Virus record (IMG/VR): IMGVR_UViG_3300042301_000522
Location: 1-20,222 of that record
From: a virus
Direction: 5' to 3' (one strand)
DNA length: 20,222 nt
Below the pieces are notes generated by a model that was not told where the DNA came from, made no database searches, and worked only from the letters and a program-made list of their open reading frames with translations. Positions 9,862 to 17,576 of the stretch are shown one piece after another. Within the stretch, counting starts at the first letter, position 1. Each line of letters starts with the position of its first letter. The position numbers were made by a program, and so were the translations under genes.

Positions 9862-10428
9862 ATGCTAATGAAGGAAACCAAAAGTCTAGCTGGACACATT
9901 ATCATAGCACACCCTAAATTAGAAGAACCTTATTTTTCTAAAAGTGTAATAATATTATCTAAACACTATCAGGGTGGGGCCTGGGGATTAATGGTCAATA
10001 AACCTGCCCCTAAAACCACCATTGATCAAATAATGCAGAGTGTGGGCATTATGAGCAAAAAACAGGATAGAATTTATATCGGTGGTCCAGTAGACACACA
10101 CAGAGTTTTTGTATTACATAGTTTAGATTGGCGAGCTAGTACCACAATGAAAGTCAACGAAGATATAGGTATTAGTAATGATATTTCTGTGTTAGCCGCT
10201 ATTGCAGACGGAGTTGGCCCTGCACTTTACAGAGCTTGCGTAGGACATTGTGGATGGGCTCCAGGTCAACTCGATGGTGAAGTAGCAGGAGAAATGCCAT
10301 GGCAGCATAACACAAGGTGGCTCAATACTCCAGCTACCATAGAATCAGTATTCAACCTCAACGAAGAAGATCAATGGCAACAAGGAATTGAACTAGTTGC
10401 TCAGAATAAAATTGCTACTTGGCTTTAA
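9862..10428 (+). CDS. YqgE/AlgH (UPF0301) family protein
   Basis: The 188-residue length is the family's usual size. It aligns along its length with bacterial YqgE/AlgH: N-terminal LAGHIIIAHPKL, then GLMVNKP, GGPVDTHRVFVLHS in the middle, and CGWAPGQLDGEV near the end, matching the family GY-x-W-x-x-GQLE region. The biochemical role of this bacterial family is not settled; AlgH was named from alginate regulation in Pseudomonas. A copy in a phage replication region is unusual and may be host-derived. The start is ATG 9862 or the second in-frame ATG at 9868. The latter lies 5 nt after a weak late-promoter-like ATTAAATA. It converges on the helicase gene with shared TTAA stop codons (10425-10428). 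Confidence 0.9.
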   Translation: MLMKETKSLAGHIIIAHPKLEEPYFSKSVIILSKHYQGGAWGLMVNKPAPKTTIDQIMQSVGIMSKKQDRIYIGGPVDTHRVFVLHSLDWRASTTMKVNEDIGISNDISVLAAIADGVGPALYRACVGHCGWAPGQLDGEVAGEMPWQHNTRWLNTPATIESVFNLNEEDQWQQGIELVAQNKIATWL

Positions 10429-11879
10429 TCTCGTTCGGGGCTTAGATTATTCAACATCTCCCTAATATCTCTGGGCTTGATGCTTATTTTATTTTTAGGT
10501 ATGTTTGATCCTTGAGCAGGGTCGATGTCGCGTACTACCCCATCCGAATCCACCGTGGTATTTGTTGATGTTACTACGCTGGTTTTTTTCAAACCGTCAA
10601 TTAATGATGCACTGGCAGCACTTCTTTGCCCGTTAAAACTTTGGCTTTCATCTTCGCCTAAATCACCAATTTTTAGCGTATCTATATTAAATTCTAAATC
10701 AACTTTTTGTCCGACTCCGCTACTTGAACGAGTTTTCATAAATTGAATTTGATAGCGTCCACGCTCTTTCATTTGTCTGCTTGTAAAGATGCCAATAACA
10801 TTATCGGCTGTTTGAATCTTTGACAAACCACCACTGATATGACTATGATCAAACTCAATTTCGTCAACTGCTGAACGATTTAACTGTGCCGCAGTTACCA
10901 CTACTGCTTGCGTTTCCATAGCTAAATTGCGTAGTTCTTCTGACACATATTTGTCTTTAACAAACAAATCACTTGGACTGACTTTAACACTTAACGGCAT
11001 CATTAGGTCTAAGTAGTCCACTAAAATTATGTCAGGTTTTTTGCCTGTTTTGACCTGATATTCTTTTAAATATGACCTTAAATCGTTACAATTCTTACCT
11101 GAAGGCATGTATTTTATCTGGATTCCTCCTGCCCTCTTTCCAGTAATCTTAACCTTCATTTCAACATCATCAAGATTCTTAAAAATGTCTTTGGCGGCAA
11201 TATCTGTCAGCATACTATCAATACGCATTCCAACTAACTCTTCACTCAATTCAAATGTAAAGTAGATAACGTTCAATCCTGCTAGAGAAAAGTTAACACC
11301 TAGGTTAGCAAGGAACAAACTCTTACCACCGCCAGAACCTGCACACCAAATGTTTAATTCTCCACGCTTGAAACCGCCATACAATTTTTTATCAACAGTG
11401 GGCCAGCCAGTTGAAATTTGACCATTATTGTCTTTAAGTTTCAGCAGTCGAGCACGTGGATCTAACCAATAGTCTGTGCCCATGTCTTTGTTAAGGCTGA
11501 TCTGAATTGCATCTTTGATCAGTTTTTCAACTGGGTTATATTCACCCTTTTCCAGCAAATCAGCACTTTGTAAAATTGCACGTTCTAATGCTTTGTGACG
11601 TGCAAAATTTTCAAATTCATTCATTAACCAATCGTAGTTTTCCTTGGGCAGTGACACTGCTTGAAAGTCAGATTCGCAGGCAGCATTAACAATACTGACC
11701 TCAGGCATGACTTTATATTGGTCTAAATATTCTGTGATAAATTTTGCAGAATCTTGATAACGTCTGTCAAAACTTTCTGGATTGAAAATATTTTGACAGC
11801 GTACAAATGTTTCTGCATCAGATAAAAACATTTCTAGATACAGTTTTTGTATTTCAGCGTTGTAGTTTGTTTTACTCAT
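10425..11879 (-). CDS. 41: T4 gp41-like replicative DNA helicase (DnaB family)
   Basis: The product is 484 residues, close to T4 gp41. The N-terminal domain (1 to about 150) is helical. The RecA-like core has Walker A GSGGGKS (181-187), the catalytic Glu in FTFELSEE (E210) and Walker B IILVDYLD (284-291). DnaB-type motifs continue with VVVTAAQLNRS and the sensor segment SGGLSKIQTADNVIGI. It forms the hexameric 5'-3' helicase that unwinds the replication fork and works with the gp61 primase, encoded just upstream with an 8-nt overlap (11872-11879). The last 80 residues look disordered and variable. The gene converges on the YqgE-like gene. Confidence 0.92.
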   Translation of the reverse strand: MSKTNYNAEIQKLYLEMFLSDAETFVRCQNIFNPESFDRRYQDSAKFITEYLDQYKVMPEVSIVNAACESDFQAVSLPKENYDWLMNEFENFARHKALERAILQSADLLEKGEYNPVEKLIKDAIQISLNKDMGTDYWLDPRARLLKLKDNNGQISTGWPTVDKKLYGGFKRGELNIWCAGSGGGKSLFLANLGVNFSLAGLNVIYFTFELSEELVGMRIDSMLTDIAAKDIFKNLDDVEMKVKITGKRAGGIQIKYMPSGKNCNDLRSYLKEYQVKTGKKPDIILVDYLDLMMPLSVKVSPSDLFVKDKYVSEELRNLAMETQAVVVTAAQLNRSAVDEIEFDHSHISGGLSKIQTADNVIGIFTSRQMKERGRYQIQFMKTRSSSGVGQKVDLEFNIDTLKIGDLGEDESQSFNGQRSAASASLIDGLKKTSVVTSTNTTVDSDGVVRDIDPAQGSNIPKNKISIKPRDIREMLNNLSPERD

Positions 11880-12879
11880 TTAAATTTTCTAGTTTCTTTT
11901 TCATTAGTTGTATTTTTATCTCGCTGTCTTCTCGATTTTCCAGTATTGTGAATAGTGTATAGAGCCTACCATATCGTTTCATGGCATCTGCACAATCTTT
12001 GACGTCATCTTCCCAGTCTGGTATACTAACACTCCAGTTATTGGCCAGTGCAGTCTCTATCATTTTGGCACCGGGTTTATCTCTATCTGGAACTACTATG
12101 ACTTTTTTGCCTAGTTGATTAATTCTAGCAATCTGCGTAGGATTTGGATCGTTAGACATAATTGCTACACCATCTACTGCTATGGCATCAAATTGTCCTT
12201 CTACAACAATTAAGTATTCTCTATCTTCAGTTTGATTATCTATATTGAACACATAACCGGGTTGAGCATCTGTGAGATATTTAGGCTTACCTTCTGTTAT
12301 TTTACGACCGGTATAGCCTACTATCTTACCATCTTGAAAAAATGATATTAACACCCTATCTGCGTATCCGGGTGCAGGCGACCAATAAAATCTTTCATCG
12401 TAGGGATCAAATCCTCTATTGTCAACATATTCGACAATACTGTAAAATTTATCTCTTAGTTCACTGCTGAGTCTTGATAGATCACGTGCCCATGATATTA
12501 TTGACTCAGAATCTTCAGGTAGTTCTTTTTCCTGTAGATCAAAATTAAATGTCTTAACTGCTTTGGGAATGTCCTCTTTATTTCGAAGAGCTTCTAAATT
12601 AAGTTTGTTTATCTCATCAGTGGGCATCCCCATCCATTGAAATAAGTTTTTTGTATTTTTACTCAACAACCTACCCGGAGTCCAACCTGCCTTGAATCCA
12701 CAATTAAAACAGTGATATTGGAATCCGTCTTCGTTGAATAAAACCCCACCACGTTTTCTAGTATCCGGACTGTCTCCGTTATGGTGACAACACACAGCAT
12801 TGAAACTTATCCAACCGCTAGGAGTTGATTTCCTTTTAGGAGGCAGAAAAGTTTGAACAGAAGCCTGTATGAGATTCAT
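11872..12879 (-). CDS. 61: T4 gp61-like DNA primase
   Basis: The product is 335 residues, the usual size for gp61. The N-terminal zinc-binding region has C30/C31, H33 and C57/C60 (HCFNC), used to recognise single-stranded template. The TOPRIM catalytic domain has VVEGQFDA with E227 and D231, then PDRD (264-267), which hold the metals for RNA primer synthesis. It works with the gp41 helicase as the primosome; the two genes overlap by 8 nt. It lies 9 nt downstream of the structural protein gene on the same strand, so it is probably read from the same message as well as from any middle promoter, which I could not identify. Confidence 0.92.
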   Translation of the reverse strand: MNLIQASVQTFLPPKRKSTPSGWISFNAVCCHHNGDSPDTRKRGGVLFNEDGFQYHCFNCGFKAGWTPGRLLSKNTKNLFQWMGMPTDEINKLNLEALRNKEDIPKAVKTFNFDLQEKELPEDSESIISWARDLSRLSSELRDKFYSIVEYVDNRGFDPYDERFYWSPAPGYADRVLISFFQDGKIVGYTGRKITEGKPKYLTDAQPGYVFNIDNQTEDREYLIVVEGQFDAIAVDGVAIMSNDPNPTQIARINQLGKKVIVVPDRDKPGAKMIETALANNWSVSIPDWEDDVKDCADAMKRYGRLYTLFTILENREDSEIKIQLMKKKLENLNE

Positions 12880-12888
12880 ACATATATT

Positions 12889-14001
12889 TTAGCTTCTATA
12901 AAGTATCTTGTCAATTTTTCCGTTGGGCCAATAGTCCGATCCAGGTGTAGGGTTACCGGGCATTTGTGGACTGTAGTAATTTTGTCCATCTGGAATATCC
13001 CAATTATCTGGAATCCAAATAATTCTAACATCACTCCAATTACCTTCTGCATTGGCATAGTCAACACCGTTAAATCCTGTGTAGGTTTTAGTTTCTAAGG
13101 TAACATAGTTGGCAAATGTTCCTGGACCATTTTCCATAGACGCTTGTATTTTAACAGTACCTGTAAAATTATCAAGGTACATGGCCATTGTGGTAGTTTG
13201 CGTTAGTTCCGGATATGCTCTTAGATTTCCAGTGTAGAAGTCGTAACGTGTATAAGCTACATTAACATATTTTTGAAACACATGTACGACACCACTGTCT
13301 TTTAGTGTTGGCCATAAGTCGTGTGTTAATCTCACTGTACCATTAATTCCATAATAGGTATTTGAATAAGCTGGTAGATCTGCACCGTCATTATCGGTAA
13401 GGGTGACACCGAATGTGTAGTAACTAGTGTCTAAATTCCTAGTATCGTTTTCTGTTAGAGTAAGCAGAGCTAGTCCTCTAGTTGCTGTTGTGGAACCGTC
13501 ATCTAATACTTCTACAGACTTTTGTAATACCATTCTTTGTTGTTCAGAATCGAACATACTGAACACAAAATTCTGATTAAAACTAATGCTGGTTCCAGAT
13601 GAAATTGCAGCAAATACAGGGGATAAAAATTGATCAGTATCAGGATCATATACAGGATTTAGATTTTCTAGAGTAACAACATTGGCAGATATTGCAGAAA
13701 CGTAGGTGCCAGTCTGTATGTTATTACTGTTAATGATCATGCCAACTTGAACATTGGATGCATCGACTAGAGATATAGTGTTGCTGGAAGTTGAAGTAGG
13801 ACTGGCAGTATTTGTAACAGCACGTACTCTCACAGCTTTTTGATCAGAGTTTTTAAACTGTAGTTGTACCTTATTTTTAAGGCCTTTTTGTATTCTTAGC
13901 TCGCGTTGATACATGGTATTGTTGGTCTCCCGCACTTCGTTGTCCAAATCTAATTGTATGCTGAATAAATTGGAGTATAAATAGACTGGTAATTTTTGCA
14001 T
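12889..14001 (-). CDS. Putative virion structural protein (Ig-like, BppU-type)
   Basis: I take the start at ATG 14001 (370 residues, begins MQKLPVYLY). The frame is open upstream to 14118, but that part would overlap the divergent gene at 14018 and the promoter-like AATAAATA (14014-14007). The segment from FVFSMFDSEQQ to PAYSNTYYGI has the rhythm of phage baseplate/fibre Ig-like domains: a property statement, then a DDGST...RGLALLTLTENDT block, then strands. It looks related to proteins called structural in marine T4-like phages. A stretch at about residues 64-145 (ISLVDASNVQVGMIINSNNI and following) resembles a short beta module found in many phage tail proteins and may be an insertion. The exact position in the virion is unknown. 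Confidence 0.55.
   Translation of the reverse strand: MQKLPVYLYSNLFSIQLDLDNEVRETNNTMYQRELRIQKGLKNKVQLQFKNSDQKAVRVRAVTNTASPTSTSSNTISLVDASNVQVGMIINSNNIQTGTYVSAISANVVTLENLNPVYDPDTDQFLSPVFAAISSGTSISFNQNFVFSMFDSEQQRMVLQKSVEVLDDGSTTATRGLALLTLTENDTRNLDTSYYTFGVTLTDNDGADLPAYSNTYYGINGTVRLTHDLWPTLKDSGVVHVFQKYVNVAYTRYDFYTGNLRAYPELTQTTTMAMYLDNFTGTVKIQASMENGPGTFANYVTLETKTYTGFNGVDYANAEGNWSDVRIIWIPDNWDIPDGQNYYSPQMPGNPTPGSDYWPNGKIDKILYRS
13976..13983 (+). promoter_or_regulatory. T4-type late promoter (exact TATAAATA)
   Basis: It lies 34 nt upstream of the ATG at 14018, inside the first codons of the opposite-strand structural gene. Together with the minus-strand octamer at 14007-14014, this gives overlapping divergent promoters. 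Confidence 0.6.
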
Positions 14002-14006
14002 ACCTA

Positions 14007-14014
14007 TATTTATT
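14007..14014 (-). promoter_or_regulatory. Probable late promoter (AATAAATA, minus strand)
   Basis: There is one mismatch to TATAAATA. It ends 5 nt before the chosen ATG (14001) of the structural protein gene, so transcription would start at or next to the ATG. This spacing supports the shorter start. Confidence 0.4.
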
Positions 14015-14017
14015 GTA

Positions 14018-14401
14018 ATGAAGAACAAGGACGAATTCGAAAAAAACTTTCCCTTTATATCCTGCATAAAAACGTCGGAAAACGAATATGTTGGAATAAT
14101 CATCAACTTTGATGACAATGTCGCTAGTATCTATAGCTACGCAGATATTCGCACCGAAGAAGAAAAACAGATATTTTTAGAAATGGGGGAAGTTTGGTGG
14201 TGGGAAAGCAATCGTAAAATACCAATTAGTATTTTCCTAAAAAAAGAAATGATTGATTTTAGACCCTACATCAAAACATTTAACAGTAAAGATGTTGTTG
14301 TATTATTTGGGCCTACAGTAAATTTAAGTGAAATTGCAGAAAAACGTGTTAAGAGAAAAAGTATTCAACTAGTTAGATCAACTAGGCGAAAGGGTAACTA
14401 A
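14018..14401 (+). CDS. Conserved-looking small phage protein, function unknown
   Basis: The 127-residue product is not assigned to a named family. The N-terminal half alternates strands (SENEYVGIIINFDDNVASIY), followed by a helical EEEKQIFLEM and a GEVWWWE motif. The last 20 residues are very basic (KRVKRKSIQ, STRRKGN), suggesting nucleic acid contact. It is preceded by an exact late promoter (13976-13983) and is a lone plus-strand gene between two minus-strand operons. It overlaps the 3' end of the mini DnaE gene by 20 nt in convergent orientation. Confidence 0.65.
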   Translation: MKNKDEFEKNFPFISCIKTSENEYVGIIINFDDNVASIYSYADIRTEEEKQIFLEMGEVWWWESNRKIPISIFLKKEMIDFRPYIKTFNSKDVVVLFGPTVNLSEIAEKRVKRKSIQLVRSTRRKGN

Positions 14402-14969
14402 CTCGTTCACAGAGTAGATTGAGCTGAACAACAATAACATGAGCATACGCAACAGCATGAGCCTTTTTAAAGAAATACGCATCGTCTGTCTTGACCCAAA
14501 TATCATTTTTGATAGCCTGGAATCCTTCTTCCTCGCATACTGGGACCAAATGCTTTTTACCCGGCCTCAACAAGGCCAGAAACATTGCTAGTTCTTCAAT
14601 AGTCTTAGGTTTAAGTTTAGCAATTAAATTATGATATCCGTTGATGTGAAACATTTGATTACAGACAGCAGGATCTTCTAACAAATCCCACAACGGCTCA
14701 ACAGCCAATAATTCTTCTAAATGTGCTTCATTTCTTACACCTTCATAGGCACTGACATTTAAAAAGTCAATTTTAAAATATCCTCGATCTTCTGCTGTCT
14801 TGTAGTCTATGCTACTTAATCCGGTTATTGGATTATAAGGAATAGAATGACAATACACACCCGTGTTGTGCTTTTTAAAAACACCATTTGTTTCTATAGA
14901 TGCAGGAACATGCTTGATGATGTCAAGTACCTGTGTTCTGTCTTTGAAGTCAATATCAATATCAGGCAT
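14382..14969 (-). CDS. Stand-alone mini DnaE (Pol III alpha) palm-fingers homologue
   Basis: The 195-residue product condenses the catalytic core of bacterial DNA polymerase III alpha (normally about 1,000-1,200 residues). It opens at MPDIDIDF, matching E. coli PDFDVDF with catalytic D401 and D403 (here D3 and D5). HNTGVY (34-39) fits the HAAGVV segment. GYFKIDFLNV carries D68, matching D555 in KFDFLGL. LKPKTIEELAMFLALLRPG (119-137) fits the LxPxxFEDLxALxALxRPG segment. KKAHAVAYAHVIVVQ (168-182) fits KSHSAAYALVSYQ. The PHP domain, thumb, most of the fingers, beta-binding and OB parts are absent. It overlaps the sugar kinase gene by 8 nt, so it is an intact operon member rather than debris. 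Polymerase activity at this size is doubtful; a processivity, regulatory or other nucleotide-handling role is possible. Confidence 0.7.
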   Translation of the reverse strand: MPDIDIDFKDRTQVLDIIKHVPASIETNGVFKKHNTGVYCHSIPYNPITGLSSIDYKTAEDRGYFKIDFLNVSAYEGVRNEAHLEELLAVEPLWDLLEDPAVCNQMFHINGYHNLIAKLKPKTIEELAMFLALLRPGKKHLVPVCEEEGFQAIKNDIWVKTDDAYFFKKAHAVAYAHVIVVQLNLLCERVSYPFA

Positions 14970-15732
14970 TTATTTGCTCCAGTCGAGGTGCATATACACC
15001 TATGTGTTGTACTGTTATTGATGCAGCTTTGTTTGCAAATTTAATTGCATCAGGCATGTGTTTTGTTTCTAAAAATTTATACACCAGTGCTGCCAAGAAT
15101 GTATCTCCTGCTCCACATACATCAGTTACATCGCCTGCTGTTTCTGCAGGGAAAACCCAACCATTCCATTCTGCACCCTGGTCACCGTGTGTGACAATAA
15201 GGTGATCAGATTCTGGATGATAGCTAGTAACACGGCTTTTTTCCAGTGCATTGATTTTTACGTAACACCCTGCCAGTCGTGCTAGGTCATGTTTCTTAGT
15301 ATCAATAAAGATCGGCACGGTTACTTCTTTAACCAGTTCTTCTATTAACTGATAATCCACTGTGCCTTTGCAATAGTCACTGATCACAACTGCATCATAC
15401 ACAGATGGTATCGCTGTTTCAAATCTAATGGGTTTGCTTTCGACATCATGATCTATGCGAAGAAGTTGTTGCTTACTACGGTGATCAATTAGTCGGTTCT
15501 TTTTGTTTACTGCACCGTGTAGAAAATTGACTGTACATCCCAATGCCTCTAGATTTTTACGAACATTTCCAGCCATACCATCATGGTGTATAGTATAGTG
15601 AGGTTCAAACACAGGCACAGGCGCTTCGGGGCTGATACGATTTACATAACCGTATGTATATGTGTCATTACATGCATCACCGATTAATAATATGTTCAAT
15701 GATTTTGGTTGTTGAATGATCTGTTCTGTCAT
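14962..15732 (-). CDS. Shortened RfaE/HldE-type sugar (heptose) kinase, PfkB family
   Basis: The 256-residue product matches the kinase half of HldE/RfaE, which phosphorylates heptose 7-phosphate at C1 in ADP-heptose synthesis. RISPEAPVPVF (32-42) is close to the RfaE-specific motif. GMAGNVRKNLEALG (52-65) fits GGAANVA. SDYCKG (118-123) fits SDYGKG. The PfkB signature with the catalytic base is CGAGDTF (206-212, D210). HldE kinase domains are about 310-330 residues; here the piece between LHGAV and NRLIDHRSKQQLLRID is collapsed, removing about 45 residues. The 5' end overlaps the nucleotidyltransferase gene by 56 nt. The real sugar may differ from heptose. Confidence 0.85.
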   Translation of the reverse strand: MTEQIIQQPKSLNILLIGDACNDTYTYGYVNRISPEAPVPVFEPHYTIHHDGMAGNVRKNLEALGCTVNFLHGAVNKKNRLIDHRSKQQLLRIDHDVESKPIRFETAIPSVYDAVVISDYCKGTVDYQLIEELVKEVTVPIFIDTKKHDLARLAGCYVKINALEKSRVTSYHPESDHLIVTHGDQGAEWNGWVFPAETAGDVTDVCGAGDTFLAALVYKFLETKHMPDAIKFANKAASITVQHIGVYAPRLEQINA

Positions 15733-16072
15733 AAAATTCTATTCTCTTTACAAACTCTTGTCCTATGATCGGAGTATTAATATAGTCGCTGCCTTTTACC
15801 ATTATATCCGGTGTAAAAAATTTAATTTTTTCTACAAGTTCTTTGTCATTGTCAAAAATCCAAACATCGTTTACTGCTTTGAGATTTTTTAATAAAAACT
15901 GTCGATCACGTTGATTATTAACAGGCCTAGTATTACCTTTGAGTTCCTTAACTCTTCTATCAGAATCAATTAAAACTAAAAGATATGCGCCTAGGCTTCT
16001 TGCATAATTTAACATTTCAACATGCCCCGGATGTAGTATATCAAATGTGCCGTTGACTACTATCTTGGTCAT
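15677..16072 (-). CDS. HldE/RfaE-type nucleotidyltransferase (cytidylyltransferase-like)
   Basis: The 131-residue product matches the second half of bifunctional HldE, which adds AMP to heptose 1-phosphate. NGTFDILHPGH contains the HxGH nucleotide-binding motif (14-17). LVLIDSDRRVKELKG followed by TRPVN follows HldE closely. VKGSDY and the C-terminal STTKII motif are also present. In bacteria it is usually fused to the kinase; here the two halves are separate genes in reversed order, nucleotidyltransferase first, with a 56-nt overlap. It starts in an ATGA overlap with the cupin gene. Together they would make an activated NDP sugar, possibly for the glycosyltransferase-like genes at 7607-9155 (inference). 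Confidence 0.88.
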   Translation of the reverse strand: MTKIVVNGTFDILHPGHVEMLNYARSLGAYLLVLIDSDRRVKELKGNTRPVNNQRDRQFLLKNLKAVNDVWIFDNDKELVEKIKFFTPDIMVKGSDYINTPIIGQEFVKRIEFYDRTDHSTTKIIEHIINR

Positions 16073-16425
16073 TTTTGACTATCTCCGGGTAGAACACGAT
16101 AATTGTCTTCGACACTGTCTGGTGTGCTTACTTCAATAATAACACCTTCTTCTAAACAAATCAATTGATGCGGTTCCAAAGGTAAGTTATGCCATGTTGC
16201 ACCTTCTTCAAGAATTTCAGTACGTTGACTGGCATCCTGTGTCATGATATATTTGACTTCAAACTTGCCGCTTAGAACATACCATGTTTCATCTTTTACA
16301 GCATGGAAGTGCATACTGAATTTAGCACCTTTGTTAAATTTTAACAACTTGCCGCAGTACTTGTCGTTAGTTGCCCAAATTAACTCAGATCCCCAACCTT
16401 TTTCTACAAAACCTTGTAATCTCAT
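16069..16425 (-). CDS. Cupin-fold protein (sugar isomerase/epimerase-like)
   Basis: The 118-residue single-domain cupin has motif 1 MHFHAVKDETWYVLSG with metal ligands H39, H41 and E46, and motif 2 with H86 (LPLEPHQL). The pattern is nearest to the small mannose-6-phosphate isomerase-like cupins and to dTDP-sugar isomerase-type proteins, which fits the sugar-nucleotide genes that follow. It overlaps the zinc-finger gene and the nucleotidyltransferase gene by ATGA on both sides, so it is translated with them. The reaction cannot be read from the sequence. Confidence 0.8.
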   Translation of the reverse strand: MRLQGFVEKGWGSELIWATNDKYCGKLLKFNKGAKFSMHFHAVKDETWYVLSGKFEVKYIMTQDASQRTEILEEGATWHNLPLEPHQLICLEEGVIIEVSTPDSVEDNYRVLPGDSQK

Positions 16426-17114
16426 TCTATTCCTGTTTCTTTACAAATTTCTTTTACTAGTGCAACATCTGCAGGATTGTCTCTAATTTTCTTAATCCAA
16501 AACGGTATATCAAGTGTTTGATTTACTAGTTCCAATTGCTCATTACTGAATTTTTTCAATAGGTCGACGCCGCCTGCAGAATTCATAACCATCCAAGGGC
16601 TTATCTTTCCGTCTCGAATATTATGCACTGCTCTGTTTACACTTACGTAATTGAAATAGTGTGCAAAATTTGCATTGTTTTCGTCACCCCACTCCATCAT
16701 GTATTGCAAGCTTCGCTGAACTGCACTTTCTACAGGTTCAATCTTTACTAGCTCAGTTAGATACTTGTCATAGAGCTCATCTCTGCACCAATGATCTAAT
16801 TTAACTCCGCTTTTGATCACGTAGTCAATGAATCTTTCTGCATACAAAGGATTAACATTGTTAATAAAACTGCCAAATTTTACAAAGGCATTATAGTATG
16901 CACTCTTGCAAAAATCACTATAGGGTTTTTGTTTCTTTGCTGCCTGTGTGATTTGATAAAATCTGTTATAGGCAAAAAATCCTGTCTGAACACGCTTCTC
17001 ATCTTTTTGTAGTACACGCCTTTTTTGTTCGCACATGTGGGCAACAAGAGTTTTCTCTTTCATAAAACTCTTGGTACAATGTACACAATTAAAAGGTTGG
17101 TCTACTAATTCCAT
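16422..17114 (-). CDS. Zinc-finger phage protein, function unknown
   Basis: The likely start is ATG 17114-17112, sharing one base with the upstream stop (TGATG). The frame also has a GTG at 17117. The product is 230 residues. The N-terminus has a C2HC zinc finger, CVHC followed by HMC (C10, C13, H26, C28 counting from this ATG), leading into a basic KRR segment. The rest is helical and rich in aromatic residues (FAYNRFYQ, SAYYNAFVKFG, FAHYFNYVSVN). The helical layout is loosely reminiscent of the T4 gp59 helicase loader, but I cannot claim homology. The position in an operon with UvsW and next to unassigned phage genes suggests a DNA transaction role. Confidence 0.6.
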   Translation of the reverse strand: MELVDQPFNCVHCTKSFMKEKTLVAHMCEQKRRVLQKDEKRVQTGFFAYNRFYQITQAAKKQKPYSDFCKSAYYNAFVKFGSFINNVNPLYAERFIDYVIKSGVKLDHWCRDELYDKYLTELVKIEPVESAVQRSLQYMMEWGDENNANFAHYFNYVSVNRAVHNIRDGKISPWMVMNSAGGVDLLKKFSNEQLELVNQTLDIPFWIKKIRDNPADVALVKEICKETGIE

Positions 17115-17575
17115 CACTCGTATTCTTTCCGTTGTTTCTTGTCAAACCCCATGTTATCAAATAATTGATTAATATCGTTCTTATCCATTATACTAGCCCA
17201 AGTTTTGATGTCAGATAGTTTCATTGAAGGATAAAGTTCTTCTAAAAGTTTTTCTATTTTATTGGCTTTTTCTTTACCTGGTGCTTTGAGATATGTATAT
17301 TTTAAATTTACACCTACTCCGCAACTGGCAAATGCTTCCCACAATAATTGCTTGTGACCTTTGCTTAACGTCCAGTGATTGATGTTTACAAGATCGTTAA
17401 CACGTTCTATAATGAACTCGTATGTATCTGGATCTGTTTGCGGGTTGCTAACATATCTCATTAGTAGAAATGGACTAAATGCTTTCTTTTCTTCTTCTGT
17501 GAGAAGTTTATAGAAATCATGGTTTCTTTGATTTACTGCACTTAACTCTCTACCAATGTCTAATTTTGCTGCCAT
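17114..17575 (-). CDS. Unassigned helical phage protein, 153 aa
   Basis: I do not recognise the family with confidence. The protein is helical and charged, with a segment FSPFLLMRYVSNPQ (about 34-47), a central GHKQLLWEAFASCGVG, and a basic C-terminal half (KAPGKEKANKIEKLLEELYP) ending KKQRKEYE. The PF-L-x-RY-x-S segment faintly recalls the small clamp loader subunit gp62, and its size and place near UvsW could also suit a late-transcription accessory protein. Neither is strong. It follows the 95-residue gene with a 1-nt gap (TAATATG) and shares one base of its stop with the next ATG. Confidence 0.6.
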   Translation of the reverse strand: MAAKLDIGRELSAVNQRNHDFYKLLTEEEKKAFSPFLLMRYVSNPQTDPDTYEFIIERVNDLVNINHWTLSKGHKQLLWEAFASCGVGVNLKYTYLKAPGKEKANKIEKLLEELYPSMKLSDIKTWASIMDKNDINQLFDNMGFDKKQRKEYE

Positions 17576-17576
17576 A

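Noticed and set aside
12876-13098. Small ORFs overlapping the end of the structural gene on both strands
   Set aside because: They overlap the structural-protein frame, lack motifs and have no start signals.
14382-14969. DnaE pseudogene or assembly fragment
   Set aside because: The ORF starts exactly at the catalytic motif, keeps distant motifs in order and overlaps its operon neighbour by 8 nt without frameshifts.
17114-17575. Firm assignment as clamp loader gp62 or late coactivator gp33
   Set aside because: Only one short segment is faintly similar, and gene order and length do not decide between them.
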